Below are positions 18,800 through 29,992 of a DNA stretch of 64,000 nucleotides, one piece after another. Below the pieces are notes generated by a model. It searched no databases and was not told the DNA's origin. It worked only from the letters and a program-made list of their open reading frames with translations. How positions within the stretch are numbered: position 1 is the first letter of the stretch; each line of letters opens with the position of its first letter. The stretch covers positions 83,048,116-83,112,115 of the forward strand of contig CM067366.1 in NCBI GenBank assembly GCA_034401795.1, read 5' to 3'. The stretch is from Chaetoderma sp. LZ-2023a. Lineage: Eukaryota > Mollusca > Caudofoveata > Chaetodermatida > Chaetodermatidae. A program made the position numbers and the translations under genes.

Positions 18800-19258
18800 A
18801 TTGACCGCTCACTCTTGTTATGCTGGCTAATATAGGCTACATGCAGTTATAAATTTTGAAATTAATTGGACTTGTAGTTGTTGCGGCCTTGGCCAGCTAC
18901 ATCATTTAAGTCAAATTAATTTCATGATATACAACAACTTATCCGCATGTTTGCCTTTAAACTAGTATATACCTATCGTTGCGTTAAATAAGATAATGAT
19001 ACGTGTACATTGTCGTAAATACGCTACCACATACTTAATATGGTGAATTTAGTGGGAAATTGTCAAAATTGGACGTTCAGTTGGCAAATATTTTAATGTT
19101 GTTGACTAATTTATAGGATTAAAGCGTTATAAAAGTAACTCACTCCCAGCTCACTCCCAGCTCACTGCTTAAACGCTATGGAAATGCCTCTGTGTCATAT
19201 GGATACGGCGCGCTCCTTAGTTTATTTATCTCGAGAGCTCTACTTGGAGACATGCGTA
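18800..19258. other. non-coding stretch
   Basis: AT-rich, with nothing recognised; CACTCCCAGCT is duplicated at about 19141-19165. Confidence 0.35.
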
Positions 19259-19577
19259 CTGGTAACTAGAGTTCGGTATTCGTATAAAAATCTGTATTCG
19301 AACATTCGTATAATTATATGAACGAATATTCGAACTATTCGAATATTTCAGACGACTGGGCAATATAGACTAAGCCTAAGCCTAGCCGCTACAGGTATTA
19401 AAAAGTAAAACAGGGATTACTTGGAGAACACTATGCTAGTTACTGTGGCAGACAACGATTTATTATTCATAGCAACGGGTTACAAAAGAGCTGAACGGGC
19501 AGAATACAAACTAGAAACTACTATCTTAAGCCACAAGACATCTGTGTTGAAATGTAAATACCCTCAAATGTTCTGGT

Positions 19578-20775
19578 TCAAAAACTGCAGCTGCGAACAG
19601 ATTGTGGCTTCAGGCGGCGGCGCTTATCAGTTACAATCATTCCAGCCCTTGAAAATGCACGCTCTGATGATACACTCGTGGCTGGAATTCCGAGGTATAC
19701 TTTCGCCAGTTGAGCTACGTGTGGATGCTTTTGCTCGTGGGCTTTCCACCATGCAAGAGCATTCTCACCCAACCCAATCCCCTCCTCACTCAGATATATA
19801 TCAAGAACTTTTTTGCCAGTTACTGCTTGTGCTTGCGTCTTGGCAATTTTAGGCCTAGTACCATAACAATCGAACCGAAAAGGGTTGCAAGGTGCTTTGC
19901 CGTTGCTTCATTCGATTGTTCGGTCGCTATTCCGACTGTTATACGACTTATATTGTCATTATCGTCGCTACCGGCTGCCGCTTGTTCAAGAATAGAGTCC
20001 AATTCACTCGGTACTAGTTTGTAAGCCTTTCGCCGGTGCTCTTCTGTGAGAAATGGAAGGTCCATCATCTGCGGATCAAGCACAGCGGATACTTGTATAA
20101 CGTGTAAGGTATTATCGTCGTCGAGCCTTTTCTCAAGATACTCACAGAACATTTTCTTGAAACTTTGGATGAATGGTTCACCATCCGCTTGTTGTGCATT
20201 CATTACATACGTTAACAAGTTCATGATAATTGCATAAATTGAAGAAATACCAACGTTCTGGTTAGTGCTGAAATGTTTTGAAATAGCATACAATTTCTCT
20301 AGAGGAGCACAAAGGAATGATGCTGCATGCCAGAATTCAGCACTTCATACAAGATCACGCATTTCCTTGTTTTTACTGTCCATTAAGACGTTCCTCACTG
20401 GACGCGATCAGCCTTTCGAGCATTTCAAACGTACTGCCCCACCGTGGTGGACATTCCTGCTTCAGCTTCCTGTACGAGATGTCCTGCTTTGTAGCTTCGG
20501 CCTGGAGGTGGGCAACCTGTAGAGGAGGATGATGAAAGTGGGTTACAATCTTCCTCGCCTCCTTGAGAATAGCGGAGGCCGTTTCATCACTTAGTGCTTT
20601 AAGAATAGCGCATTGCAGTATGTGATCGAAACAACTCAAGTCTACTGTGAAGTCCATCTCAGGGATCGCTTTCTTTATGTTAGCTCTGCTGTCTCTGACA
20701 ATAGCAACCTTTTGTATTGGGATATTCCACTCCTCCGTAGCTGTTTGAAGATGACCAATCAAGTTTTCTACTGTA
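19578..20775 (-). pseudogene. hAT transposase, C-terminal two thirds with dimerisation domain
   Basis: The 20775-20373 part contains ENLIGHLQTATEEW and FDHILQCAILKAL, and matches the hAT catalytic-domain layout around the conserved Asp and the Cys/His pair. After frame changes, 20293-19820 holds the helical insertion (LLTYVMNAQQADGEPFIQSF, VSAVLDPQMMDLPFL). Then 19772-19578 has the signature dimerisation region: ALAWWKAHEQKHPHVAQLAK, then IPATSVSSERAFSRAG and RRRLKPQSV. This is characteristic of hAT transposases. At least two frameshifts. The upstream border at about 20770 looks like a splice acceptor (CGTACAG); a (TAA)n microsatellite follows at 20803-20842. Confidence 0.7.
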
Positions 20776-20799
20776 CGGGACCCTGGGCATGGCTTTAAC

Positions 20800-20802
<3 letters not shown>

Positions 20803-20842
<40 letters not shown>
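20803..20842. repeat. (TAA)n microsatellite
   Basis: About 13 AAT units inside the hAT element. Confidence 0.9.
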
Positions 20843-20844
<2 letters not shown>

Positions 20845-20892
20845 CTTCTGACCTCAAACAGTAACCATTAGTATCCAGTGATATTATGAAGC

Positions 20893-21546
20893 TGTCGCGG
20901 CGACGACGATGTAATGCTACCACTAAATTCTTACTCTGCTTTGTATTACGAAGATGTTGCTGTATTGTTATTTCTTTTTAAACTTACTTGCTTTACTTGA
21001 TGATATTCACTTAGTATCCGGTTATCCAACAGTGGGAAATATAATCCAAAAAGAATGGTTCACAAATAAACGGATGAGTAAATGTATCCAATAATGAAGT
21101 GACAAGCGAACGAACGAATAACACATATACATGTACATGTAGTCCGAGTATAGATATGTCCGTATATATTTAGTCCGATTGTGACCGATTATGTCACAAC
21201 ACTGCTACGAAATTCAGCAGTCAATCTATTACTTAGCTAAAACGGTTGTACTGGCACTGTCCTATAACGATAAATAACCTGACCAAGTCTAAAAACAACT
21301 TCAACTCTCACTAGCTGATTCTATCTGACTTCTAAACTTCTCTCTCCTCTCCATCTCCAAAATTAATGCCTGGCCCAGGTGTAGGGTCACTGTAATTCTA
21401 TAGCCGTGGGTTGACCAGAAACAGCTATAAATCTCCTTTATGGTGAGGACTCCTATCAGAGAGGCAAAGTTTATGAGGTGCCAAGCATGTGAAAGCTTGA
21501 CAGGCCGAATTGAGGAATTTTAGAGGCAAATGTATTCTCCAAAACA
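20893..21546 (-). repeat. BEL/Pao 3' LTR
   Basis: 654 bp, bounded by TG and CA in coding orientation; preceded on the coding strand by a purine tract AGAAAGGGGAGAA (21560-21548). Confidence 0.92.
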
Positions 21547-21560
21547 TTCTCCCCTTTCTC
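21547..21560 (-). other. polypurine tract of the BEL/Pao element
   Basis: Coding-strand GAGAAAGGGGAGAA directly upstream of the 3' LTR; primes plus-strand synthesis. Confidence 0.7.
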
Positions 21561-21738
21561 GATAAGTCCCAGCTTATCGAAACTAGCAAGCAAATGTTAA
21601 TGTGTATCCAGGTTGTCAACTTGCAAATTTAGTCCATAGTCACGAAGCAACAAATATTATATGTACACCAGTTCGATTCTATTTACAAGAGTTGTCCATT
21701 GGTATTAGGTGTCCACAATGAATGGCACACTACTAGTC

Positions 21739-23805
21739 TCAATAGCACATAGTCTGGAAATAGGGCGCACAAATGTTATCTTTCCGATCTGAACTTTGGC
21801 CACACGTACATGACCGTCTTTCCCAAGGATATGTTTCCAAAACACGGCCTAATGGCCATTGACCACGAGGAGAATCTGGAGATATGACTAGGACGACATC
21901 ACCGATTTCGAAATCCTTCTCCGATCGTTGCCATTTTCTCCTTACATTAAGACCAGGAAGCCACTCCCGTAGCCATCGATGCCAGAAGTGCTTCACAAGT
22001 TCCTGAATCCGTCTCCACCGCTTACGTGGATTAAAATGTGTGTAGTCAACCGATGTTGGAGCGAACTGACCTCCAACTTGTCCATGCAAAAAATGGTTGG
22101 GAGTCAAAGGAGTGTCATCTTCTGGGTTAGCCGTTTGATATGTCAATGGTCTGAAATTTCTAAGCGTTTCCGCTCCTGTAAACGCTGTCATTAACTCTTC
22201 ATCTGTGACATCAGCATTTCCCAATATGGCATAAATTGCCCTTTTGGCTGACTTTATCATTGACTCATGTACACCACCGAAATGTGGTGCCAGTGGAGGA
22301 TTAAAATGCCATCGTGTACCTTGATTTGCTGTGCATTCCTCTAGCTTGTTAGCATCAAGTGCAGCAACTAATCCACGAAGTTCTTTAATTGCTCCAATGA
22401 AGTTTGTACCATTATCGGATATTACTTCTAAAGGCAGTCCTCTGCGATTCACCATCTGATAAAATGCATTTAGAAAGGAATCTGTATCCAGTCCAAAGGC
22501 TACCTCAAGGTGAACGGCTCTCGATACAAGACATGTGAACAGACAGAGGTAGCGTTTTAGGCAATGCTTACCTCGTCCTTGCTTGGTAATGAATGGCCCT
22601 CCGAAATCAACTGCAACTCGAGCAAAGGCATGTAACGGAGTTTCTAGCCGTACTCGTGGGAGTGGTGCCATGATCTGTGTACTAACTTTAGCTTTCCGTC
22701 GTCGACATCCACTAAATTCTTTTTCCCACTCTCGAATCTCTTCCCGACCAGAAATAATCCAATATCGTGATGATAAATCAGCCAGCACCTGATTTGTTCC
22801 ACTGTGCTGCTGCTTCTCATGATGGTATTTGACAATTAGTTTTGTTACTTGATTCTTTCGTGGTAATATTACTGGGAATCGTACATCATGTGATAAGAAC
22901 TCGGCATGTTTCAACCTCCCATCACACCTCATAAGACCATCTTCATCGATCCGAGGATTCAATGGAAGCAGCTTACTGCTGTGACTAAGTCCTCTTCCAT
23001 GTACAAGATCTTTGTACTCATCAGGAAATGCATGCTGTTGAATTGTCTTTATAATCTGTATCTCTGCATCGATATTCTCTGCTGGAGTCAGTTCACCAGA
23101 TTTCCGATCAGACTTATGTGCATGACAGTTATCGATGAAGCGAGTAACCCATGCAGTTACCCATACGAGGCGCAACCAACCTGAATAACGAAGAGGGTTC
23201 AAGCGGCTATCTTCTAATTTCTGAATTGTCATGAGTGACACAGCTGAGTATGGTCCATCTGCTACTATTGATGACTGACATCTTTTAGATTCATCGTTTA
23301 CATGTGCCCCCTTCTCCACACGATTCTGAGGCCAATCTTGTTCCGTTTTCAGAAGGAAGTTTGGTCCTGTCCACCACATGTCATCAGTCGACAGTTTCAT
23401 TACTGATACCCCTCGTGAAGCCTGGTCAGCAGGATTCTTCTGTGTGGGAACATAGTGCCACTGCTCCGGTGATGTCAAACTTTGGATTTCGCCAACACGA
23501 TTTGCTACAAATGGTTTCAAGTTCCTACTTCGACTTCGAATCCACCACAATACATTCATGCTATCAGACCAGAATATAACATTCTTCATGGAGATCTCTA
23601 GGGCAGCAGTCACAGATACTGTCAGCCGTAAACCTAGAATAGCGGCCATCACCTCTAGGCGTGGTATGCTTGTCGATGTCAATGGAGCAACACGTGTCTT
23701 CGATGCAACAATACGACATGATAATTGTCCATTGATATAAACCGATCTGTAGTAAACAACAGCTCCGTATGCATCCTGAGACGCGTCAACAAATGTGTGT
23801 AACAT
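21739..23805 (-). CDS. BEL/Pao RNase H - integrase - DUF5641 segment, open over 688 codons
   Basis: The longest frame in the window. It opens with the RNase H start (LHTFVDASQDAYGAVVYYRS) and YVPTQKNPADQASRG. The integrase follows: an HHEKQQHSGTNQVLADL zinc-binding region, catalytic Asp in RVAVDFGGPF, second Asp in LEVISDNGTNFIGAI and Glu in APHFGGVHESMIKSAKRAIY. The C-terminal part has WRRIQELVKHFWHRWLREWL and RSEKDFEIGDVVLVISPD, typical DUF5641. It is the 3' part of pol; the upstream RT lies in another frame. The last about 25 residues (SCTCGQSSDRKDNI) may reflect a late frameshift. Confidence 0.9.
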   Translation of the reverse strand: MLHTFVDASQDAYGAVVYYRSVYINGQLSCRIVASKTRVAPLTSTSIPRLEVMAAILGLRLTVSVTAALEISMKNVIFWSDSMNVLWWIRSRSRNLKPFVANRVGEIQSLTSPEQWHYVPTQKNPADQASRGVSVMKLSTDDMWWTGPNFLLKTEQDWPQNRVEKGAHVNDESKRCQSSIVADGPYSAVSLMTIQKLEDSRLNPLRYSGWLRLVWVTAWVTRFIDNCHAHKSDRKSGELTPAENIDAEIQIIKTIQQHAFPDEYKDLVHGRGLSHSSKLLPLNPRIDEDGLMRCDGRLKHAEFLSHDVRFPVILPRKNQVTKLIVKYHHEKQQHSGTNQVLADLSSRYWIISGREEIREWEKEFSGCRRRKAKVSTQIMAPLPRVRLETPLHAFARVAVDFGGPFITKQGRGKHCLKRYLCLFTCLVSRAVHLEVAFGLDTDSFLNAFYQMVNRRGLPLEVISDNGTNFIGAIKELRGLVAALDANKLEECTANQGTRWHFNPPLAPHFGGVHESMIKSAKRAIYAILGNADVTDEELMTAFTGAETLRNFRPLTYQTANPEDDTPLTPNHFLHGQVGGQFAPTSVDYTHFNPRKRWRRIQELVKHFWHRWLREWLPGLNVRRKWQRSEKDFEIGDVVLVISPDSPRGQWPLGRVLETYPWERRSCTCGQSSDRKDNICAPYFQTMCY

Positions 23806-24900
23806 TGCTCAGTCACCTCTGCTCCAACAGTCATCTGCACACATCTAGGGACTCCAATATTGGCTAGCTTGTCCAACTCCATGAACCACGTCTGAGACTT
23901 GGTAGTAAGGCTGTCATTAAGCATGTCATCCCAGTCCAAACCAGCAGACCACATTTCTTGCAACATGATCTTTGCACGAATTGTGAATGGCGATAGAAAG
24001 CCCAACGGATCAAACAACGATGCAATCTTTTTCAGGAAGTTTCTTTTAGTATACTGAAACTTGTCATCAACTGTACTAAAGCGAAAGCCAAACACGTCAT
24101 CTTCTGCTTGCCACATTACTCCAAGAGTTTTGATCGATGGTAGATGATTGTCCAGATCCATCTCTGATGCTCTGTTTTCGATTGGTATTTTTTCTAGCAC
24201 AGCCACTGAGTTAGATAACCATTTATGTGCCTTCATTCCTGCACTGGCCCATAATTCTGATAACTGATGGTACAGCTCAATCCCCTGGCTGGCACTCATA
24301 ACTGAGTCCATGCTGTCGTCCATGTATGTCGATTTCAATACAGTGTCAGCTGCCATGGGATATTTCTCTCTATTTGATTTTGCATGTTCTTGAGTTACAA
24401 ATTGGGCTAGAAATGGCGAAGATCCCAAATACGATGCGATTGAATTCATATTCATCTGGAGGCTGGTGTTGACATAAGTGTCTCCATAGAAATCTATGAA
24501 AAGGCCGATCGTCTGGCGGTATTTCGATCTGCAGATACATTTCAGAAATGTCACATACCAATGCTATTGGTTTCTTCCGGAAACGAAGTAGGACATCTAT
24601 AAGATCTCGCTGTAACTTTGGGCCTTGATGGATAACATCATTGAGCGAAACGTCGGCCGATTTTGCAGATGCATCAAAGACAATGCGTACCTTCGTTGTC
24701 TCCTTGTCCGGTCTAACAACTGCGAAGTGTGGTATGTACCACATGTTTGTCGGTTTCTCCTCTGTTTTTGCGACTTTACGAACATAGCTTTTCTTTATGT
24801 ATTTGCTAATTGTGTTGGCATATGCTGTTCCAACATCTCGTACCTTTAGCAGACGTTTCTGAGTATTTTCAAGTCGCTGCAGTGCCATTTTGTAGTTTGG
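23679..24900 (-). pseudogene. BEL/Pao reverse transcriptase
   Basis: After the TAG the frame continues with MALQRLENTQKRLLKVRDVG, then MWYIPHFAVVRPDKETTKVR, RIVFDASAKSADVSLND and LVCDISEMYLQIEIPPDDR (first catalytic Asp). A frameshift around 24450-24500 leads to a frame with the catalytic box STYMDDSMDSVMSA and the thumb region KTLGVMWQAEDDVFGFRFST and FDPLGFLSPFTIRAKIM. Synthesises cDNA from the element RNA. The frame is lost again near 23810, before RNase H. Confidence 0.88.
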
Positions 24901-26170
24901 CTACAAGGTTGGTGCACCATCTACCCAAGGTATTCCGATTTGATAACGCATATTCTTGTATTGTAGCGAGCTTTTCACCTTCTCGAGCACAGCCTTGTCC
25001 TCCAGTGTAACTGCATTGGCATCAGAAACAACTCCACTTGATTCAGTTTCCCAAAACCTCTGTAGAGTCTCATTCAGACCTCGATCGTCAATAAAGTATG
25101 TTTGAATAAAATTGGTACGAATAACTGACCCGATCTTTCCATCTGGACTCCCGATGCATGTCCATCCTAACGGAGTCAACCGTGCCACTGGTTCTCCTGG
25201 CTGTCCACGAATATCTCTATACGAATAATGTAAGTCCAGGTGGTCTATGCCAATTAATATGTCGATTGTAGGTTTCTGTCCACGCACTGGAAACATGATG
25301 CCTTTTAGGTGATTCCACTCACGACCGTGCTTGCTCCAGTCGATTGCTTGCAAGTTTCCTGTTACTTGACTGGTTGTAAATGCACTTATCTTCGCTTTCA
25401 CCTGTCCATTGACACTTTCTAAATCAAATTCTACTGGCATTGTCTCGAATGTTTCTGTTTTTTCCATTTATGACATTAATGTTTACCTTCTGAAACTGTC
25501 CTTGAAGTCCTAATTCAGCTGCAACATCTGAATTCAAGTAAGTCTTTGTAGTGGCATCGTCCAGTAAGGCATTAACCTTTACACTGCGATTACCGTTTTT
25601 CAAAATCACCGGTACGGTACGAAGTGTTACATAATCATGCAGTGTATTTACTTCTGCAGCCATTGTTGTGGTATGTGACCTTTCACTAGATTTGCGAAGC
25701 TCCCCTTTCGTGGCAGAAGTGTCCATTTTGATTCTATCACGATCTTGATCGATATGCGATTGTTCATTGTTATCTTTGCTAGTTGCTGATTGATGTGAAT
25801 TCAGACTACTCTTCTCTTGATGAAGCAAACGATTATGCGTCTGCGGGCATGAGTCAATGTCACATGTTCTCGATCGTGTACATGTTTGTCCTCGATGGTC
25901 ATCTCCAAGACAACGAAAGCACAGACCATGTTGTTTAGCAGCCACCCAACGTTGTGAAACGTCCATCTCTGGAAACTTCTGACATCTCCAAACTCCATGA
26001 TCATCTTGGCAGACTCGGCATGCACGTCTAGCATTAATATTTCTCTTTGAGTTGCTGCCAGCATTAAACAATGTCCTTGGTTTTCGTGTCCAATTAGGAG
26101 TACTAGTACGACTAGGAACCGATGCCATCATGCCACTCAGACCTCTAACAGTTTCAGACGCAACAGTAGA
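24901..26170 (-). pseudogene. BEL/Pao zinc-knuckle and aspartic protease region
   Basis: Frame 26131-25424 has CRVCQDDHGVWRCQKF and GLCFRCLGDDHRGQTC Cys/His motifs, a Ser/Thr/Asp-rich linker, then VKVNALLDDATTKTYLNSDV, the protease-like DUF1758/A17 segment with its Asp. A frameshift near 25450 leads to 25467-24901 with IDILIGIDHLDLHY and LTPLGWTCIGSPDGKIG, the usual second part of the BEL/Pao protease. The frame ends at a TAG (24901-24903) that interrupts the link to the reverse transcriptase without changing frame. Confidence 0.8.
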
Positions 26171-26263
26171 AAATTCTGCTTCTTGAATAATCCACTAGCG
26201 TAATGGCGCTAGTGGATTATTCAAGAAGCAGAATTTTCTACTGTTGCGTCTGAAACTGTTAGA
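26144..26263. repeat. perfect 57-bp inverted repeat with 6-bp spacer inside gag-pol
   Basis: Left arm 26144-26200 (begins TCTAACAGTTTCAGACGCAA) and right arm 26207-26263 are exact reverse complements around TAATGG. It terminates the gag frame and precedes the zinc-knuckle frame. Confidence 0.93.
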
Positions 26264-27225
26264 AACTGCAAATTTCTCAATGTCCTCTGCATTTCCAAGT
26301 CTAACTGGATGAAATTGTTCTAGTTCTTCCAGCTGTCGAGAAACTTGATGACGTTTCCCGCCAAATTTTCTATCTAACCGGTCCTTGGCGGCATGATAAG
26401 CACATGCTGAAAAGCCCAATTTCTCAACTTCCTTAAGAGCATCACCAGATAGATACTGATGCAATTGTAGCAACTTATATTCTGATGTTGCCGGTACTTG
26501 GTCTATACACGCCATGAATGCCGCTTTCCAATTCTCATACACCTGCTTATCACCGTTAAATATAGGAATTGAAACACGTTTTAGTTGCTTTCCGATGTCA
26601 TGCCCCAAAGCGGTTAAATATTAATTTTCTCTGGTGGAGACGGCAGTGGATCCGGTAGTGAATGTGGAGGTACGGCTGGCTGTGGTCCCGGTATTGGTGG
26701 TTGCGATGCGGGATGCGATGGCCTGAAAGTGGGGACGTCTGGCAGTCTATTATCGGCTGGTACTATCTTATTTCGTTCTGTTATTTCGCTTGGTGAAACT
26801 GAACTTAATACATCTCTTTTGATGTCTAGAAAATTCTGCATGCGATTGGTTATCTCTGTATATTCAGCTTCAACAACCTCTAGCTCACTGTTGGTTTTAA
26901 GTTTGTTTTCTTGATCAGCTATCTTGCGAAACTCATCTGATAACGTATCCATTGTTTCTATAACATGTTCCTGACCTGCATCAAGCTTTTTAGAGGCTTC
27001 ACGAATTAAATGTCGCGATGGCGCAATGTCAGTGTCATCATCGATTAATAAGTGTAATTGATTTTTACAGCGAGTAAATGATGATTTGGCTTTGATTTTC
27101 TCCTTCTTTAAATCATCAATCCGATTGTAATTCTCTGTCAAAATGCTTGCAGCTGCTTCAATACTATTAGCCATTTTGACACATATAACAGGTGGTCTTT
27201 TAATACAGGTGCAAGAATCGCTCAC
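26195..27225 (-). pseudogene. BEL/Pao gag-like region (DUF1759-type)
   Basis: The first 203 codons (27225-26614; a second in-frame Met near 27173 starts MANSIEAAASILTENYN) are a coiled coil followed by a proline-rich linker (HPASQPPIPGPQPAVPPHSL). A frameshift near 26610 leads to KRVSIPIFNGDKQVYENWKA and LLQLHQYLSGDALKEVEKLG, then YHAAKDRLDRKFGGKRHQVS, matching the DUF1759 gag-like domain of BEL/Pao elements. The domain breaks off at a 57-bp palindrome (26144-26263) well short of its usual length, so its second half is missing. Confidence 0.75.
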
Positions 27226-27499
27226 ATTAATCGATGTTCAAATCGGGTTTTTTCTATGGCGATTGTTCACCGAGTCAAATTGTTGTAACCCGACGATTTG
27301 CTCAATAACTGTCTTGCTTGTTAAGGTAAAACGACGAATTAATAAGTTTGTGAATAAGCAATTGAATAAGTTAGTCCGATTATGTAATTCTGTTAAATAT
27401 TCACTTTAAAGAAGAAGGGCAATATCAAGCTTATGCGTGATAACACGAGACAGTCCTCTCTGGATTACGATTAAAATAACTGTTATTGATCAATCACGT

Positions 27500-27705
27500 T
27501 ATTGTTTAACCACGATATTGTCTGACCACAATATTATCCAACCATGATATGGTCCAACCACGATATTATCCAAACACGATATTGTTCAACCACGATATTG
27601 TCCAAACACGATATTGTCCGGCCACGATATTGTCCAACCACGATACTGAACCACGCTAATGTCCAACTATGCTATTGTTCATTGGCACTCTTGAACCACG
27701 CTATT
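27500..27705. repeat. tandem 16-17 bp repeats in the BEL/Pao leader
   Basis: Imperfect units of CCACGATATTGTCCAA (plus strand), at least nine decayed copies between the primer binding site and gag, merging with GAACCACGCTATT units next to the primer site. Confidence 0.8.
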
Positions 27706-27708
27706 GAA

Positions 27709-27724
27709 CCACGCTCTGCTACCA
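27709..27724 (-). other. primer binding site of the BEL/Pao element
   Basis: Coding-strand TGGTAGCAGAGCGTGG starts 3 nt inside the 5' LTR; TGG pairs with the CCA end of a tRNA. The tRNA was not identified. Confidence 0.6.
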
Positions 27725-27727
27725 AAA

Positions 27728-28382
27728 TGTCGCGGCGACGACGATGTAATGCTACCACTAAATTCTTACTCTGCTTGGTATTACGAAGATGTTGCTGTAT
27801 TGTTATTTCTTTTTAAACTTACTTGCTTTACTTGATGATATTCACTTAGTATCCGGTTATCCAACAGTGGGAAATATAAATCCAAAAAGAATGGTTCACA
27901 AATAAACGGATGAGTAAATGTATCCAATAATGAAGTGACAAGCGAACGAACGAATAACACATATACATGTACATGTAGTCCGAGTATAGATATGTCCGTA
28001 TAAATTTAGTCCGATTGTGACCGATTATGTCACAACACTGCTACGAAATCCAGCAGTCAATCTATTACTTAGCTATAACGGTTGTACTGGCACTGTCCTA
28101 TAACGATAAATAACCTGACCAAGTCTAAAAACAACTTCAACTCTCACTAGCTGATTCTATCTGACTTCTAAACTTCTCTCTCCTCTCCATCTCCAAAATT
28201 AATGCCTGGCCCAGGTGTAGGGTCACTGTAATTCTATAGCCGTGAGTTGACCAGAAACAGCTATAAATTTCCTTTATGGTGAGGACTCCTATCAGAGAGG
28301 CAAAGTTTATGAGGTGCCAAGCATGTGAAAGCTTGACAGGCCGAATTGAGGAATTTTAGAGGCAAATGTATTCTCCAAAACA
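27728..28382 (-). repeat. BEL/Pao 5' LTR
   Basis: 655 bp copy; the inner edge is followed on the coding strand by TGGTAGCAGAGCGTGG (27724-27709), the likely primer binding site. Confidence 0.92.
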
Positions 28383-28550
28383 GAAGCTATGTGATAAATT
28401 TGATTATTCTAGCTACGTTATTGCACTCTGGAGTTATGGTCAAAACGTGTATTCCGCCATCTATACAGTTACCTAGATATTTGACCTTTTAACCCTTCTT
28501 GTGTCAGCTTAAACGTTGAATGATGAAACTGACCAGAAATCCGCTTCTTC

Positions 28551-28691
28551 AGTGGTCTTGAGGTATGCCTACTTGCAGGCCAAGTGAAGACTATTTTTGA
28601 AAATTCAACACTGGCGAGCCAGTCATTCCAGCAGTAAATTTTCAAAAATAGTCTTCACTTGGCCTGTAAATGGACATTCGTCAAGACCACT
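28551..28691. repeat. foldback element, family Q, best copy
   Basis: Perfect 30-bp arms (28576-28605 and 28637-28666; CAGGCCAAGTGAAGACTATT...) with a 31-bp spacer holding GCCAGTCATTCC, plus weaker outer arms starting AGTGGTCTTGA. Confidence 0.85.
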
Positions 28692-29109
28692 TCAGAGGCC
28701 GGTTTGCGTTAACAAAATGGATTAACAAAGTCAAACCATCTCTAGAAATTCTAGAAATTTATCTTATAAGGTACATGTACATGCCAGGTTTGGTGAGTAT
28801 ACCCTATATAACATGAGCATATCACACACGCACGCACACATACACGCGAACACACTCACACAATGTATTTTGGTGACCCCAGAAGTCTTGTTCTTTAGCA
28901 TGAGTGGTCGTACGGGTACCTGACGTAAGAGTACCATGTTATGTGTGCGTCACAGTGCAGATGGTCTCTGTAGATATGTTTGGATATATTGTTTATAACT
29001 TATAAGGTCAACATGTGTATGCGGAGAGCCTACTATGTAAAGACTAGAGTCATTTAGTATTATATTGACAATTATTACTATCGACCAAAGGGGCATCTGT
29101 ATGGCTATC

Positions 29110-29228
<119 letters not shown>

Positions 29229-29235
29229 GTTGAGT

Positions 29236-29460
29236 ATTATTACCTCAAGACACTTTGATGTCATTTCCCAGTTGTCAGTTATGATAGATGCAGTCAGGCT
29301 CATATAAGATACTGCCTGTGCATCAGATGTTCATATATCTGTGGTCAACGCACACACCTGGTTAGTGCCATTGTGTAAGAAAGACTTGACGTCATCGAGA
29401 GATTCTTCGTACTTCTTCTCCATCTTCTGTTTCATGCTTTTTGCTGGTTGGTCTTTAAGT
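29236..29460 (-). pseudogene. hAT transposase, N-proximal exon
   Basis: One frame, reading leftward, has a Lys/Gln-rich start, KKYEESLDDVKSFLHNGTNQ, then VCALTTDI, a TGA, TSDAQAVSYMSLTASIITDN and WEMTSKCLEV. This is the hAT segment around the first catalytic Asp and the 'SLTA.I..NW' strand. The TGA replaces the expected Trp codon after TTDI by a single base. GAG/GTAATA after the last residue could be a splice donor. The continuing part of the same gene lies 8.5 kb away at 20775, beyond the BEL insertion. Confidence 0.6.
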
Positions 29461-29900
29461 TTGTCATTTTCCTTAGATATTCGAATATTCGTATGCTATG
29501 CGAATATTCATTCATATTGCTCTATATGAATGAATATTCGAATATTCGGACCGAACTCTACTCGTAACCGTGATCTCGCGTATTACCAATACCGACTTTA
29601 CTCCTTTTTAGAAGCTATGTAATTATGCTGCTGATCATCTGCGTCAGCTGGTCAGTTATACCCAAACGCGTTCGGGTGTGCGGTCGCGTTACACCGGCGG
29701 TCTAGACAACTGGTAGACTGGCGAGCACGTCACCTGGCTGTCAGCCCAGAGGGACTTGTGGCTGCCGAATACACTATATGGAATTCACTGTAGTAGTACT
29801 CTTAATTGACAAAAGAGGTGCTTCGAATGACTATCCCCACCACACAAATCAGGTCGAATGGCTGAGATTGAATGAATGACTGAAACCCCCACCACACACC

Positions 29901-29902
<2 letters not shown>

Positions 29903-29992
<90 letters not shown>
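29903..29992. repeat. (TA)n microsatellite
   Basis: About 85 bp of TA repeats directly left of the Tc1 element, which is inserted in it. Confidence 0.95.

Larger units (their letters stand above)
20893..28382 (-). mobile_element. full-length BEL/Pao LTR retrotransposon
   Basis: LTRs at 20893-21546 and 27728-28382 begin TGTTTTGG and end CGCGACA on the coding (minus) strand. They differ at seven places by eye (six substitutions, one indel). Flanking GAAGC (20888-20892 and 28383-28387) is a perfect 5-bp target duplication. Coding order on the minus strand: gag with a DUF1759-like region, zinc knuckles, A17-type aspartic protease, reverse transcriptase (YMDD), RNase H, integrase with DDE residues, and a C-terminal DUF5641-like domain. 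That order with fused gag-pol is typical of BEL/Pao. Several frameshifts, one nonsense codon and a palindrome interrupt the coding region despite the young LTRs. Confidence 0.93.

Noticed and set aside
17484-18835. Long Ser/Leu/Pro and Glu/Arg open frames
   Set aside because: Translation of (CT)n/(GA)n low-complexity sequence.
19421-19852. 143-codon plus-strand open frame
   Set aside because: Antisense to the hAT dimerisation domain; shadow frame.
27500-27705. CRISPR-like or centromeric repeat
   Set aside because: Short decayed units inside an LTR retrotransposon leader.
29470-29560. Independent AATATTCG palindrome element
   Set aside because: Better explained as the subterminal end of the hAT element, matching 19267-19350 in inverse orientation.
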